From Colwellia psychrerythraea (GTDB lineage Bacteria; Pseudomonadota; Gammaproteobacteria; Enterobacterales; Alteromonadaceae), in contig NZ_JQED01000024.1 of NCBI RefSeq assembly GCF_000764225.1, forward strand, positions 1 to 64,000: a DNA stretch of 64,000 nucleotides, read 5' to 3'. Made by a program: the position numbers and the translations under genes. Position 1 is the first letter of the stretch. Each line of letters opens with the position of its first letter. The notes beneath the pieces are model-generated. The model saw only the letters and a program-made list of their open reading frames with translations. It did no database searches and was not told where the DNA came from. Shown here piece after piece: positions 1 through 10,690 of this stretch.

Positions 1-46
1 GAAATTAGGTGTCACGACGGAACAAGTAAGGTAGGCGCTGTTAGCC
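1..46 (-). other. partial attC site (integron cassette recombination site)
   Basis: Only the gene-proximal end is in the window. The heptamer at 40-46 reads GGCTAAC on the minus strand, a 6/7 match to the R'' consensus RYYYAAC. It lies just past the stop of the small cassette ORF at 53-55, the same spacing as in the three complete sites to the right. The palindromic core and R' site lie outside or cannot be judged, so this is weaker than the others. Confidence 0.45.
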
Positions 47-52
47 AATAGG

Positions 53-196
53 TTAATAATCCACGAATATCAGCATGATAACCGACGAAATTACTGGCTT
101 CATTCTATGCGTTAACTCACTCAACTTAAGAGAAGAAAAATTATGGCTCGAAAAAAGGCAGAGGTTTTTATGGTTTAACTTGACGTGGGGAGTCAT
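53..196 (-). CDS. small hypothetical integron cassette ORF (47 aa)
   Basis: This ORF fills the space between two attC sites. Its ATG (196-194) begins on the last base of the upstream R' heptamer and its stop sits next to the R'' heptamer at 40-46, the expected packing of a gene cassette. The product starts MTPHVKLNHK, is basic at first and ends in a hydrophobic stretch (ISSVIMLIFV). I recognise no family. A longer reading frame continues upstream through the attC site, but that part is attC sequence. It may be a non-coding cassette. Confidence 0.3.
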   Translation of the reverse strand: MTPHVKLNHKNLCLFSSHNFSSLKLSELTHRMKPVISSVIMLIFVDY

Positions 197-294
197 ACCA
201 ACGCCACAATAAGCGGCTTGTAATTGTTGGCTAAAATACGTGAGGCACGAACGGGAGCCAACTGTTACGAGTCCGTTTGATTGCCTTGTTAGTT
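196..294 (-). other. attC site
   Basis: A 99-bp imperfect palindrome. On the minus strand it starts with AACTAAC (R'', 6/7 to RYYYAAC) followed by AAGG, and ends GGCGTT at the predicted cleavage triplet. The inner arms pair: TAATTGTTGGCT at 221-232 against AGCCAACTGTTA at 256-267. The centre is a loop with the shared motif CTAAAAT. Its architecture matches the sites at 584-687 and 1024-1125. Confidence 0.85.
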
Positions 295-326
295 GCTGCG
301 CGTTAAACCACATAACTAACAACAAG

Positions 327-548
327 TTACCACGTTTTCGGAATAGACAGAAGAATCAAAAAACTCCCACCGCAACTTTGCCGCCACACGTGAACTTTGA
401 GCCGTTTACACCTTTTGCTATTTTGATTCACCTGCAAAACTAAGGCGAAAACTGTGTAGCCAAAAACACAAAATGACTTTTTAAAAATGAAAATTGAAAC
501 AACAAAGGAAGGAAACAAACACCAATCCTTTGATGTGAAATACCGCAC
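327..548 (-). CDS. hypothetical integron cassette protein (73 aa)
   Basis: This is the only minus-strand frame that fills the cassette between the attC sites at 584-687 and 196-294. It would start at GTG with no clear ribosome binding site. The product has a hydrophobic first half (SFVVSIFIFKKSF) and a basic, Cys-containing second half (KRCKRLKVHVWRQSCGG). I cannot assign a family. Start codon and coding status are both uncertain, and the cassette could be non-coding. Confidence 0.35.
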   Translation of the reverse strand: MRYFTSKDWCLFPSFVVSIFIFKKSFCVFGYTVFALVLQVNQNSKRCKRLKVHVWRQSCGGSFLILLSIPKTW

Positions 549-583
549 GTTTAATAAATAAATTTACTCGAACAAGTTGCGGC

Positions 584-687
584 AACTAACGCCCACGTTA
601 AGGGGCTTTTTATTAGTTTGCTAAAATTGTGTAGCGAAGCGGAACCGAGCAAACTGTAAAAAGTCCTGCTTTAACTGTTTGTTAAAT
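584..687 (-). other. attC site
   Basis: A 104-bp site. The minus-strand R'' heptamer ATTTAAC (687-681) is a perfect RYYYAAC match, six bases after the stop of the 693-1010 gene. R' is GTTAGTT (590-584) preceded by GGGC. The inner arms GGGCTTTTTA-TTAGTTTGCT (603-622) and AGCAAACTGTAAAAAGTCC (648-666) pair imperfectly, as in other attC sites. The loop carries CTAAAAT. Confidence 0.88.
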
Positions 688-692
688 GGAAT

Positions 693-1010
693 TTAATCTC
701 CACCACCACAATCGCCACCGCCACTGTCACTACCACCATCAAAACCATCACAACTACCTGAACGATAGTCTACCCCTGAGTCGTTTAATGAATCAAAGAA
801 ATCATTAATTCTTTGTGCTTTTTTAATCGGATCAGAGTTTAGAACTTCAACTTCTTCAAAGTGCTCTGAGATTTCAGTGTTGGATACTTTTATTGCAAGT
901 AAAGACTTTACTTTTTTAAACCTATCAGGATAATTTTCTCTATCGATATTTTCATAAACATCAATCAGTTCATCTTCTGAGTAACTCTCATAGTCCGGTT
1001 CTGGGTGCAT
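693..1010 (-). CDS. integron cassette protein with Gly/Cys/Asp-rich tail (105 aa)
   Basis: An acidic 105-residue protein. Residues 1-45 (YESYSEDELIDVYENIDREN, then YPDRF) resemble a short helical module I recall at the N-terminus of small membrane or PH-domain proteins of marine gammaproteobacteria, where a YS-x-EEL...NID...YPER pattern recurs. That resemblance is from memory. The last ~25 residues are low complexity (Gly, Asp, Ser and two Cys). There is no signal peptide or membrane segment. A GGA-containing ribosome binding site partly overlaps the upstream R' site and precedes the ATG. Flanking attC sites mark it as a mobile cassette. Function unknown. Confidence 0.7.
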   Translation of the reverse strand: MHPEPDYESYSEDELIDVYENIDRENYPDRFKKVKSLLAIKVSNTEISEHFEEVEVLNSDPIKKAQRINDFFDSLNDSGVDYRSGSCDGFDGGSDSGGGDCGGGD

Positions 1011-1023
1011 AACCGATAATTCC

Positions 1024-1125
1024 TTTTAACGCCCAAATAACAGGCTAAGTAATTGTTGGCTAAAATGTGAAACGAAGTGGAACGCAGCCAACTGTTACGT
1101 GTCCTTGTTTATTTTCTTGTTAGCT
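1024..1125 (-). other. attC site
   Basis: A 102-bp site. On the minus strand it runs from AGCTAAC (R'', 1125-1119) to GGGCGTTAAAA (R', 1030-1024). Outer arms (AACGCCCAAATAACAGG against CCTTGTTTATTTTCTTGTT) and inner arms (TAATTGTTGGCT against AGCCAACTGTTA) both pair with small mismatches, giving the usual two-box hairpin. The stop codon of the upstream cassette gene lies inside R''. Confidence 0.88.
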
Positions 1126-1491
1126 TGCGATGACACCCATATACAACCAAGTAGTTAAAGGCATTAATAAATACAAACAATAAATAACCCACATATTCTT
1201 TTTCTTATTTGAGGCTGATACACATTGATTTAAATCTACTTTTTTTACTACTGCCCCAGTTATGGAGTCCATTACAAGAGCAAAGACAATGCATAAATAT
1301 ATAATATATTCGTCCGGAGCCTGATATGAAAACAAAACCATAATCATTGGTGGCAAAAAGAAATAACCACTGAAAACTACTAATTGTAATCGAACCAAGT
1401 GAATGCTATTTGCTGAAGATGTTCCGCCTTTTTCAGCTAAATCTTTTGCTCCGTATATTACTCGATGAAATATATTCAAATGCACACCCAA
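1120..1491 (-). CDS. small membrane protein, integron cassette (123 aa)
   Basis: A predicted inner-membrane protein with three hydrophobic segments (about residues 33-54, 61-77 and 98-120) and a short basic loop (VVKKVDL). I do not recognise a family. Its TAA stop is inside the R'' heptamer of the following attC, which supports a cassette gene. The first usable start is TTG at 1491. The frame stays open to 1515 without ATG or GTG, and no ribosome binding site is obvious, so the 5' end may be truncated or the start non-canonical. No clear attC or integrase lies upstream, so this is the last recognisable cassette on this side. Confidence 0.6.
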   Translation of the reverse strand: MGVHLNIFHRVIYGAKDLAEKGGTSSANSIHLVRLQLVVFSGYFFLPPMIMVLFSYQAPDEYIIYLCIVFALVMDSITGAVVKKVDLNQCVSASNKKKNMWVIYCLYLLMPLTTWLYMGVIAS

Positions 1492-1814
1492 ATCTGAAAT
1501 TGACTGACAGTTTATTTAGCTAGCTAACAGCTTATTATGAGGCAAAATTCCTTCTTTCTACATGATGGGATAAATCGTCCATAATTTTATAATGTGATGA
1601 GATTACTTGATTGTTATCTATAGATCAATTACTTAAAAATTTAGTTGTAACTGGTTGATGTGTGAAAGAAGGCAATTTGCTCGCTTTCTTGTAGAAAGGA
1701 GGAATTAAACAATTACTGTAAATACATACAGCATTAGTGCAACTTTTATTAAGATTATTTTGCTATGAAAAATATATTTTTAGAACAAGTTAGATTTATC
1801 ATCTATAAAAATAA
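1492..1814. repeat. intergenic region with 17-bp inverted repeats (1546-1562 / 1690-1706)
   Basis: This non-coding stretch separates the cassette array from serS. Its main feature is a 17-bp inverted repeat, AATTCCTTCTTTCTACA at 1546-1562 against TGTAGAAAGGAGGAATT at 1690-1706, with one mismatch, enclosing 127 bp. It could be the remains of a miniature transposable element or an array-boundary element. No target-site duplication is clear, no integrase is present, and I see no convincing attI. Confidence 0.5.
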
Positions 1815-1846
1815 AAAACGCGACTTAGTTATCTAAGTCGCGTTTT
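1815..1846 (-). terminator. intrinsic terminator downstream of serS
   Basis: A perfect 14-bp stem (AAAACGCGACTTAG / CTAAGTCGCGTTTT) with a 4-nt loop, followed on the minus strand by a T-rich tract. It lies about 70 bp after the serS stop and separates serS from the cassette array. Confidence 0.88.
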
Positions 1847-1912
1847 ACAGAATCTACTTATCATTTAACTAACTGTCAGCTTCATCGAAACGAGCCAGTA
1901 ATTAAAAGTCAA

Positions 1913-3199
<1,287 letters not shown>

Positions 3200-3266
3200 T
3201 CACATTCTTGTTAATAAAGTTATTAAAATTTTTTACGGATAAATACTGCTAATAAGTTATTAGCGA

Positions 3267-3668
3267 TTATTTTGCTAAAGTGGTTACCAAATACATTCCT
3301 AAGGCGGCAGCAGCAATACACAGCGAAACATTCAATAAAACATTTATCGCCGCCTTAAGCACATCTCCTTGTTGCAATAGTAACAAGGAGTCTAAAGAAA
3401 ATGTAGAAAAGGTGGTAAATGCACCTAAAAATCCTATTCCTATTAAGGTTCTATGCACACTAACATTGAGAATTTCATGCTCAATGAGTTGATATAACAA
3501 ACCCATAGTAAATGAGCCGATGATATTAACCATCAATGTAGCAAAAGGGAAACCTTTTCCAAGCCAATTTAACACTAATTGCGAAATATAGAAGCGTAAA
3601 CTTGCCCCACAGGCACCGCCAAGGGCAACAAATGCGTATAAAGTAAAATTACTAATAGCGTTGGTCAT
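3267..3668 (-). CDS. crcB: fluoride channel CrcB/Fluc
   Basis: A small inner-membrane fluoride channel (133 aa from the chosen ATG) with four hydrophobic helices, working as an antiparallel dimer to export F-. Family motifs are visible: [10 protein letters not shown] near the N-terminus, [10 protein letters not shown] in helix 2 and [13 protein letters not shown] with the Phe/Ser residues that line the pore. The frame opens at a TTG 15 bp earlier, but ATG 3668 has an AGGA box eight bases upstream and is preferred. It overlaps the end of rarA by 17 bp, suggesting translational coupling. I see no fluoride riboswitch; none would be expected inside the operon. Confidence 0.95.
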   Translation of the reverse strand: MTNAISNFTLYAFVALGGACGASLRFYISQLVLNWLGKGFPFATLMVNIIGSFTMGLLYQLIEHEILNVSVHRTLIGIGFLGAFTTFSTFSLDSLLLLQQGDVLKAAINVLLNVSLCIAAAALGMYLVTTLAK

Positions 3669-5184
3669 GGCTATTCCTATCAAGCTGGTTTAAGTAATCG
3701 AGTTTTTCTTTTAACTTTTTCTCTAAGCCTCGTTCGGTTGGCTGGTACAAACGGGTATGCGAGCTATCGCCTTGTGCTAACGCTTCTGGAAAGTAATTTT
3801 CACCTGCGGCATAGGCATTCATTTCATCATGGGCATAGCGGTATTCACTGCCATGGCCAAGCTCTTTAGTTATACTACTGGTGGCGTTTTTTAAATGCAG
3901 CGGCACATCTAAATCACAGGTTTGTTGTGCGAGCATTTTTGCTTTAGTAAACGCTAGATAAACTGCATTGCTTTTTGGGGCTAGCGCCATGTAAACTGTT
4001 GCTTGAGCAATTGCGCGCTCACCTTCGCTCGGGCCAACTCGATGAAAGGTATCCCAAGCATTGATGGCAAGTTGCATAGCACGCGGATCTGCATTGCCAA
4101 TGTCTTCACTGGCAATGGCAAGTAATCGTCTTGCAACATACAGCGCATCACCACCCGCGGTAAGAATTCTTGCATACCAGTAAAGTGCAGCATCGGGGCT
4201 AGAGCCACGTACTGATTTATGAAAGGCACTAATTAAATCATAAAAAGCATCACCACCTTTATCGTAAAGGGCAATTTTACTACCTGCAACTTGGGCGATT
4301 AGTTCAACAGAAATGGTTTTAACCTTTCCACTTACCGTTTCATCTATTTCAACCGATGGGTTATTTTCATGTGCTGTGGCAGTGCTATCAAGACAATTTT
4401 CTACCAAATTAAGCAAACGTCTGGCGTCGCCATCACTGCGGTTGAGTAAACTTTGTTTGGCATCTTCACTTAACTCAATTTTAAGTTCTTGTTCTGCTTC
4501 ACATAATGAGATAGCGCGTTGTAATACTTGTGCTAAGTCATCACGGTTAAGTTTTTTTAACGTATACAAACGTGCGCGTGATAATAATGCTTGGTTTAAT
4601 TCAAAAGCAGGATTTTCAGTAGTCGCACCAATAAATATTATCGTGCCATCTTCAATGTGAGGTAAAAACGCGTCTTGCTGTGATTTATTAAAACGATGCA
4701 CTTCATCAACAAACAGTACTGTTCTGCGTTTATTGCTGCCGTCGCCTTGTGCGCGAAGTTTTGCTTTATCAATAGCGTTACGAATTTCTTTAATGCCTGA
4801 GGTCACCGCAGAAACACGCTCTATTTCGGCATTTGCATGCTGCGCAATAATCTCTGCCAGTGTCGTTTTGCCACTGCCCGGCGGCCCCCAGAAAATAAGT
4901 GAGTGACAATGGCCTTGTTCAATGGATTGAGCCAAGGGCGAGTCTCCTCCTAGGATATGCTGTTGACCAACATAGTCTGTTAAGGATTTCGGACGCATTT
5001 TGGCCGCAAGTGGCATGAAGCTATTTGCATCTGAATTATCTTTCCCAGATCTATTATCCCGCGAAGCTATCTCGTCATTATCAGGGGTAAGATCAAACAA
5101 TGAGTCTTGTTGCCCTTCACTGCTGCCTTGGCTATGGCCGGTAACTGAAGGTGACTTATTGTTAGCTTTATCGTTTGTCTTCAA
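3652..5184 (-). CDS. rarA: replication-associated recombination protein RarA (MgsA), AAA+ ATPase
   Basis: A clamp-loader-related AAA+ ATPase acting at stalled replication forks. Residues ~58-75 hold the family start ([21 protein letters not shown]). Walker A is [10 protein letters not shown], Walker [11 protein letters not shown] and sensor 1 GATTENPAF. The C-terminal MgsA tetramerisation domain follows ([16 protein letters not shown]). At 510 aa it is longer than the usual ~445, owing to a ~57-residue polar N-terminal extension containing QDSLFDL, which resembles the beta-clamp binding pentamer, and to a short insert rich in Glu/Ser around residue 285. The start overlaps lolA by 17 bp, as in the common lolA-rarA-(crcB)-serS arrangement of gammaproteobacteria. 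Confidence 0.96.
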   Translation of the reverse strand: MKTNDKANNKSPSVTGHSQGSSEGQQDSLFDLTPDNDEIASRDNRSGKDNSDANSFMPLAAKMRPKSLTDYVGQQHILGGDSPLAQSIEQGHCHSLIFWGPPGSGKTTLAEIIAQHANAEIERVSAVTSGIKEIRNAIDKAKLRAQGDGSNKRRTVLFVDEVHRFNKSQQDAFLPHIEDGTIIFIGATTENPAFELNQALLSRARLYTLKKLNRDDLAQVLQRAISLCEAEQELKIELSEDAKQSLLNRSDGDARRLLNLVENCLDSTATAHENNPSVEIDETVSGKVKTISVELIAQVAGSKIALYDKGGDAFYDLISAFHKSVRGSSPDAALYWYARILTAGGDALYVARRLLAIASEDIGNADPRAMQLAINAWDTFHRVGPSEGERAIAQATVYMALAPKSNAVYLAFTKAKMLAQQTCDLDVPLHLKNATSSITKELGHGSEYRYAHDEMNAYAAGENYFPEALAQGDSSHTRLYQPTERGLEKKLKEKLDYLNQLDRNSHDQRY

Positions 5185-5896
5185 GTCTTACACCTTCAGG
5201 CAAGCTAAAGTTAAATAACGTATCAGCAGGCTCAGTGTTACTGTTAAATTTAGTTAAGCTGATTTGACTAACTTGTCCTGTAGCATCTTGAAAAGAAAAC
5301 TCACTTAACTGCACATCAACGCTGTTAGTAAAGCTCAGGGTTAGCTTTTTAATTTGGCTGTTTTCATTTTTTGGCATCACAACAAAACGTAAACCATTGT
5401 CAACAACGTCTTTCTGCTCAATAACATTATATTGTTGCCAAAGTTGGGGATCATCACTGGTTAGCAACAATATAGGCGTATTGTGAATTGATTTCGCTAA
5501 ACTATAAGCGCTCGCTTGCTCTATAAAAGGGTCATAAAACCATAAGGTATTGCCATCACTGACAATCAAGGTTTCATCTGGGGTAATGGTCTTCCAATTA
5601 ACTAAGTTAGGCTTGCTGATGGCAATTGTGCCGGAGCCTTGTTGTAATATTTCACCTTGGGCATCAAGAATATGTTGACTGAACTGTGCACTGAAAAACG
5701 CTAATTTTCCAAGCTTAGCCATTAAATGATCTTTCGCTTCGCTCGAAGGTGATACTAAAGCCGTTGTTGCTGTAATTGTATTAGCTGTTGTTTGAGCAGC
5801 ATAAGCCTCTGAGTTTGAAAGAGCTAACACAGGCAGTAAAACACTGGTTAAAGCCAGTGGTCGAAAAAATGATTTTTTAATTAAAATGCTTTGCAT
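5168..5896 (-). CDS. lolA: outer-membrane lipoprotein carrier protein LolA
   Basis: Periplasmic chaperone that takes lipoproteins from LolCDE and delivers them to LolB at the outer membrane. The protein (242 aa) starts with a signal peptide (basic [13 protein letters not shown], hydrophobic [13 protein letters not shown], cleavage near AYA-A). The mature protein shows LolA features: [40 protein letters not shown] and [13 protein letters not shown]. It is somewhat longer than E. coli LolA because of an Ala/Thr-rich linker after the signal. It lies 134 bp after ftsK and is coupled to rarA. Confidence 0.95.
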   Translation of the reverse strand: MQSILIKKSFFRPLALTSVLLPVLALSNSEAYAAQTTANTITATTALVSPSSEAKDHLMAKLGKLAFFSAQFSQHILDAQGEILQQGSGTIAISKPNLVNWKTITPDETLIVSDGNTLWFYDPFIEQASAYSLAKSIHNTPILLLTSDDPQLWQQYNVIEQKDVVDNGLRFVVMPKNENSQIKKLTLSFTNSVDVQLSEFSFQDATGQVSQISLTKFNSNTEPADTLFNFSLPEGVRLEDKR

Positions 5897-6030
5897 AGCT
5901 TAACTTCTACTATTTATTTTTAAAATAATAAATTGTGTCAGCCTTTAGCTGACACAATGAAAAAATGAGTGATAACCATATACTGAAATAAAGCAAAGAA
6001 TAAAATAAATGCTTTGGACAGGTAAATCGT

Positions 6031-8661
6031 TTAAAAATCTCGAACCGGTGGAGGCGCTAATACTTCACGTGCGCCGTTATTACCCGGTGTTGATACGACA
6101 CCTTGCATTTCCATTTGTTCAACTATTCTTGCTGAGCGGTTATAACCTATTCTAAATTGTCTTTGCACGCTTGAAATTGATACACGACGTTTTTCAGTGA
6201 CAAAGTTAACCGCTTCATCATACAGCGCATCGACTTCTTCACCTTCACTCTCTTCGGCTTGCTCACCTGGTAACAAAATGTCTTGCTCGTGTTCACCTGA
6301 CAAGATCTCATCTATGTAATTTGGCTCGCCGCGAGACTTCCAGTCTTTAACTACCGCATGTACTTCGTGATCATCAACAAAAGCGCCATGTACACGGGTT
6401 GGTACGCCCGTTCCTGGAGGCAAATAAAGCATATCTCCCATTCCAAGTAACTGCTCAGCACCTTGTTGATCTAAAATGGTCCGAGAGTTTAAACCTGACG
6501 ATACCTGAAATGCCATACGTGTTGGAATGTTGGCCTTAATTAAACCAGTGATAACATCAACTGAAGGTCGTTGCGTAGCCAGAATTAAGTGAATACCTGC
6601 TGCACGTGCTTTTTGTGCAATACGGGCAATTAGTTCTTCTACTTTTTTACCAACAATCATCATCATGTCGGCAAATTCATCAACGATAACCACAATACTT
6701 GGTAACTTTTCTAACGTTGGTGGTGTTTGATCTAAGCTGTCGGTTGGTTGCCATAACGGATCTATAATCGGCTCTCCCTTCGCAATCGCTTCAAGCACTT
6801 TTTTGTTGTAACCTTTTAAATTACGAACACCTACCGCCGACATAACTTTATAACGACGTTCCATTTCACCAACACACCAGCGAAGTGCGTTAGCGGCATC
6901 TTTCATATCGGTAACAACTTCAGCTAATAAATGTGGAATGCCCTCATAAACAGAGAGCTCAAGCATTTTAGGGTCAATCATGATCATACGCACATCTTCT
7001 GGCGTTGATTTATACAGCAAACTAATAATCATGGTGTTAACACCAACTGATTTACCTGAGCCTGTTGTACCTGCAACAAGTAAGTGCGGCATTTTACCTA
7101 AATCAACCACCACAGGGTCACCTGCAATATCTTTACCTAACACCATAGCAAGCGAAGAGGATGACTCTTCAAAATCCGTACAACCGAGTACTTCACTTAA
7201 GTAAACAATTTCACGGTGTTTATTCGGCAATTCAAGTCCAATCACCGATTTACCTGGAATAACTTCAACCACGCGGACACTGATAGCCGATAATGCACGT
7301 GCTAAATCTTTTGCCAAACTGGTAATTTTATTAACTTTAACACCTGGCGCTAGGTCTAATTCAAACCGTGTTATCACCGGACCAGGGTAGACAGATACCA
7401 CTTGCGCTTGTACACCAAAATCGAGTAATTTTGCTTCAACTAAGCGGCTCACTTGATCTAATTCATCCTGATTAATCGGGTTTTTGGCTTTATCAGGTCG
7501 ATCAAGTAAATCGATAGATGGCATGCCTTGAACAAATTCCTCTTCAACTGGTACTAGATTAACTTGACCGTTGTCATCGGTAATACTTTGTTCTACAGGT
7601 GTTGCAGGGAAATGATAATCATCTCCCACATTAGGTTTTTCAACCTCTGCAAAGGCAGCGGTAATTTCTTTTTCACTAACATGTTCTTGAACATTACCGG
7701 CAGAAAGCTCAGTCATTAGCTCAGCAATATCAATAAAAGGTTCAGTCTTATCAGCAACAATCTTATGAGCAGGATCTTGTTCATCACTAGCACTAAACGA
7801 TTTAGGTAATTCTATCATTGCTGTTTGAGCATGGATTCCAGCAGGTACAGAGTCTGAAGGCATTGGCTCTGTTGGCTGCGAAGAAGGTGTAGATTTGGCA
7901 GATACCTTTTCAGAGGTTAACGTGTCGTCTTTTACTTTTGTTTTATTTTTCGTTAATCGGCTTTTGCCTAAGCCAAGCGCTTCATCATCTAGCGCTGGTT
8001 CACTGGTACCAAAATGAGTTTTAATCAGCTTAGGTGAATTAACTAACCAAAGCGTGCCTTCTATAGCGTATCGTCCTACACTATCGATAAATTTAAGCCA
8101 TGAAAAACCCGTTAACAGTACAAAACCGGCACAGGTAAAAAGCAGAAATAACAAAGTAGAACCGACAAAAGAAAAGTAAGGTAATAAAGTACCACTTAAC
8201 ACATCACCTAAAATCCCTCCCGCTGAGAAGTAGAAAATATCATCAAAGTTCATACTAGCCAATGAGGTCACGCCTAGGTAAAACATGAAAAAGCCAATTA
8301 ACTTCAACCCTAAGGTCAAATAATCAAGTTTCATTAATTCATGAAAGCGTTGGAACAACAGCCAGCCTACAATGGCAATAACAAAAGGTAAGCTATAAGC
8401 AATAAGCCCAAAGAGATTTAATAATAAATCTGAAAGATAAGCGCCGACCGCGCCACCCAAGTTGCGCACTTGGGTTTGATAACCTGTTTGTGCCCAACCA
8501 GGATCAGCTGGGTCGAAACTAAATAATGCCAACATCATAAACATGGCAAACACAGTGAAAAATAATAAACCAGCTTCAAGTATGCGTTGCACACCCGTTA
8601 GCTGTTTATTGCTCAATGATTCAAGCGAAACATCGGAATTTTTTATAAGATCTGAAGACAA
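6031..8661 (-). CDS. ftsK: DNA translocase FtsK
   Basis: Septal DNA pump coordinating chromosome segregation, dif recombination and division. The N-terminal ~200 residues carry the membrane helices. A Pro/Ser/Glu-rich linker spans roughly residues 215-375, much shorter than in E. coli. The motor follows with Walker A ([14 protein letters not shown]), Walker B ([15 protein letters not shown]) and the RecA-like core ([20 protein letters not shown]). The gamma domain that reads KOPS sites is at the C-terminus ([20 protein letters not shown]). At 876 aa this is a standard short FtsK. The lrp-ftsK-lolA order is conserved in gammaproteobacteria. Confidence 0.97.
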   Translation of the reverse strand: MSSDLIKNSDVSLESLSNKQLTGVQRILEAGLLFFTVFAMFMMLALFSFDPADPGWAQTGYQTQVRNLGGAVGAYLSDLLLNLFGLIAYSLPFVIAIVGWLLFQRFHELMKLDYLTLGLKLIGFFMFYLGVTSLASMNFDDIFYFSAGGILGDVLSGTLLPYFSFVGSTLLFLLFTCAGFVLLTGFSWLKFIDSVGRYAIEGTLWLVNSPKLIKTHFGTSEPALDDEALGLGKSRLTKNKTKVKDDTLTSEKVSAKSTPSSQPTEPMPSDSVPAGIHAQTAMIELPKSFSASDEQDPAHKIVADKTEPFIDIAELMTELSAGNVQEHVSEKEITAAFAEVEKPNVGDDYHFPATPVEQSITDDNGQVNLVPVEEEFVQGMPSIDLLDRPDKAKNPINQDELDQVSRLVEAKLLDFGVQAQVVSVYPGPVITRFELDLAPGVKVNKITSLAKDLARALSAISVRVVEVIPGKSVIGLELPNKHREIVYLSEVLGCTDFEESSSSLAMVLGKDIAGDPVVVDLGKMPHLLVAGTTGSGKSVGVNTMIISLLYKSTPEDVRMIMIDPKMLELSVYEGIPHLLAEVVTDMKDAANALRWCVGEMERRYKVMSAVGVRNLKGYNKKVLEAIAKGEPIIDPLWQPTDSLDQTPPTLEKLPSIVVIVDEFADMMMIVGKKVEELIARIAQKARAAGIHLILATQRPSVDVITGLIKANIPTRMAFQVSSGLNSRTILDQQGAEQLLGMGDMLYLPPGTGVPTRVHGAFVDDHEVHAVVKDWKSRGEPNYIDEILSGEHEQDILLPGEQAEESEGEEVDALYDEAVNFVTEKRRVSISSVQRQFRIGYNRSARIVEQMEMQGVVSTPGNNGAREVLAPPPVRDF

Positions 8662-8850
8662 TTATAAGTACCATAGGAAATGAATAGGTAAAATTACGTA
8701 ATAGCTAAGCTAAAGTATCAAATTAGTGCTACGTTGGCAGCAACAAATTACCATTAGTGCATGTTTTTTTATACAGCTATGTCATTTTAGCATTACTGGC
8801 ACATCAAAAGCGCTACTCTCGAAGATAAAAAACCTATGATTCATTATTTT

Positions 8851-9327
8851 TTACCGTTTGATGGCAAGCAAGTTGGTTGATTTAATTTCATCCATTACCA
8901 CATAGGTTCTACTTTCACTTACCGCAGGCAGCCTTAATAAGGTATCACCGAGTAACTCTCTGTAGGCAAGCATATCTTTTACCCGGGTTTTAAGTAAGAA
9001 GTCAAAATCACCTGAAACTAAGTGACATTCCTGAATGACATCAAGTTCATCTACTGCTGCGGCAAAGTCATTAAACACATCTGGGCTTGTCTTGGTGAGT
9101 GTAATTTCAACAAACACTAATAAGGCGGCATCAAGCTTATGTGGGTTCAAAATGGCTTTATAACCGCTGATGTATTTCTCTTTCTCTAGGCGCTTAACCC
9201 TTTCTAAACATGGGGTTGGGCTTAAACCCACTCTTTTTGATAACTCAACATTCGATAAGCGGCCATTTTTTTGTAGTTCAACAAGAATGTTTTTATCAAT
9301 GCGATCAATGGTTTTATTAAGGCTCAT
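8851..9327 (-). CDS. lrp: leucine-responsive transcriptional regulator Lrp
   Basis: Lrp/AsnC-family regulator, 158 aa. It has an N-terminal winged helix-turn-helix (DRIDKNILVELQKNGRLSNV, then ELSKRVGLSPTPCLERVKRL) and a C-terminal RAM ligand-binding and oligomerisation domain (CHLVSGDFDFLLKTRVKDM). The HTH is nearly canonical Lrp, so a global amino-acid regulator is more likely than a dedicated paralogue. It is divergent from ald across a 176-bp AT-rich region. Lrp-type control of ald is common in bacteria and is inferred here from position only. Confidence 0.93.
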   Translation of the reverse strand: MSLNKTIDRIDKNILVELQKNGRLSNVELSKRVGLSPTPCLERVKRLEKEKYISGYKAILNPHKLDAALLVFVEITLTKTSPDVFNDFAAAVDELDVIQECHLVSGDFDFLLKTRVKDMLAYRELLGDTLLRLPAVSESRTYVVMDEIKSTNLLAIKR

Positions 9328-9503
9328 ATATTTTACTCTGACTTATTATAATTATTTAGCATTATATATCGCCTTCATGGGAATAACGACAGGTTATTCT
9401 ACTAGTTTACTCATATACTAGTCGTATCTAAAACAAAAAGCACTTCACTATTTTTAATATGAAGTTGTACTAAATACAATAAGTAAATATAAGAGAGAAA
9501 ATT
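9328..9503. promoter_or_regulatory. lrp/ald divergent control region
   Basis: 176 bp, strongly AT-rich, between two divergent genes, so both promoters must lie here or close by. A palindrome with ACTAGT arms (9401-9406 and 9417-9422, eight bases apart) sits near the middle and could be an operator. A purine-rich AAGAGAG precedes the ald ATG by about 8 bp. Which protein binds cannot be seen from the sequence. Confidence 0.4.
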
Positions 9504-10622
9504 ATGATTATCGGTGTACCTAAAGAAATTAAAAACCATGAGTACCGTATCGGCCTTACACCTGCAGGTGTTAAAGAGTTAGTGGTCAATGGTCATGAAG
9601 TGATTGTTGAAAACAATGGTGGTGCATCAATTGGTTTTGATAATGAACAATATATTACTGCAGGCGCAAAAATAATTGATAGTGCGTCTGAAATTTTTGC
9701 AACAGCTGAAATGATTATCAAAGTGAAAGAGCCGCAGCCAATCGAATGTAAAATGCTTCGTCCTGGTCAAATCTTATTTACTTACTTACATTTAGCCCCA
9801 GATCCACAACAAACTGAATTATTAGTTGCTTCTGGCGCTACCTGTATTGCCTATGAAACAGTTACTGCAGCCTCTGGTGGTTTACCATTATTAGCGCCTA
9901 TGTCTGAAGTTGCTGGTCGTATGTCTATTCAAGCGGGTGCTCACGCATTAGAAAAAGCTCAAGGCGGTTTAGGTGCTTTATTAGGTGGTGTTCCAGGTGT
10001 TGCCCCAGCTAAAGTATTAGTTGTTGGTGGTGGTGTTGTTGGTACTCAAGCTGCTCGCATGGCTGTTGGCATGGGCGCAGACGTTACTATTTTAGACCGT
10101 TCTTTACCACGTTTACGTCAGTTAGATACTGAGTTTGACGGTCGTTTGAAAACGGTATACTCAACGGCTGATGCTATGGATACATTAATCGTAGAAGCTG
10201 ATTTAGTTATTGGTGCGGTATTAATTCCAGGTGCAGCAGCGCCTAAATTAGTAACAAAAGAACACATCAAGATGATGAAGCAAGGTGCTGTAATCGTTGA
10301 TGTTGCTATTGACCAAGGCGGTTGTTTTGAAACGTCTAAAGCAACAACTCACCAAGATCCTACTTATGTAGTTGATGGTGTTGTTCATTATTGTGTAGCG
10401 AACATGCCTGGTGGCGTTGCACGTACTTCTACAATGGCACTAACCAATGCAACTATGCCATTTGCTGTGACTATTGCTAACAAAGGTGCTAAACAAGCAT
10501 TATTAGATGATGAGCATCTAATGGCTGGCTTAAACGTAGCTGCTGGTAAAATTACTTACAAGCCAGTTGCTGATGATTTAGGTTATGAATATGTTGAACC
10601 TGCTGTTGCCTTAAACGCTTAA
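9504..10622 (+). CDS. ald: alanine dehydrogenase
   Basis: NAD-dependent L-alanine dehydrogenase interconverting alanine with pyruvate plus ammonium. The 372-aa length is typical. It shows the N-terminal MIIGVPKEIKNHEYRIGLTP, the catalytic region with FTYLHLAPD, and the Rossmann motif VLVVGGGVVGTQAARMA around residue 170. The substrate-site Arg15 and Lys74/75 equivalents fall in EYRIG and IKVKEPQ. It stands alone, with its own upstream region and a strong terminator, facing away from lrp. Confidence 0.97.
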   Translation: MIIGVPKEIKNHEYRIGLTPAGVKELVVNGHEVIVENNGGASIGFDNEQYITAGAKIIDSASEIFATAEMIIKVKEPQPIECKMLRPGQILFTYLHLAPDPQQTELLVASGATCIAYETVTAASGGLPLLAPMSEVAGRMSIQAGAHALEKAQGGLGALLGGVPGVAPAKVLVVGGGVVGTQAARMAVGMGADVTILDRSLPRLRQLDTEFDGRLKTVYSTADAMDTLIVEADLVIGAVLIPGAAAPKLVTKEHIKMMKQGAVIVDVAIDQGGCFETSKATTHQDPTYVVDGVVHYCVANMPGGVARTSTMALTNATMPFAVTIANKGAKQALLDDEHLMAGLNVAAGKITYKPVADDLGYEYVEPAVALNA

Positions 10623-10690
10623 TTGCACGTTTAATCGTTAAAAGCATAAAGCTATAAACCTTTCTTTTAAAGAGTTTATAGCAACCAAAG

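Noticed and set aside
53..325. 90-codon minus-strand ORF across an attC site
   Set aside because: Its first half is attC sequence read in frame; only the 47-codon part after the site could be a cassette gene.
240..443. 67-codon plus-strand ORF
   Set aside because: It reads the attC and cassette backwards, against cassette orientation, with no ribosome binding site.
1600..1800. possible attI site or integrase promoter
   Set aside because: No integrase gene nearby and no recognisable attI motif.
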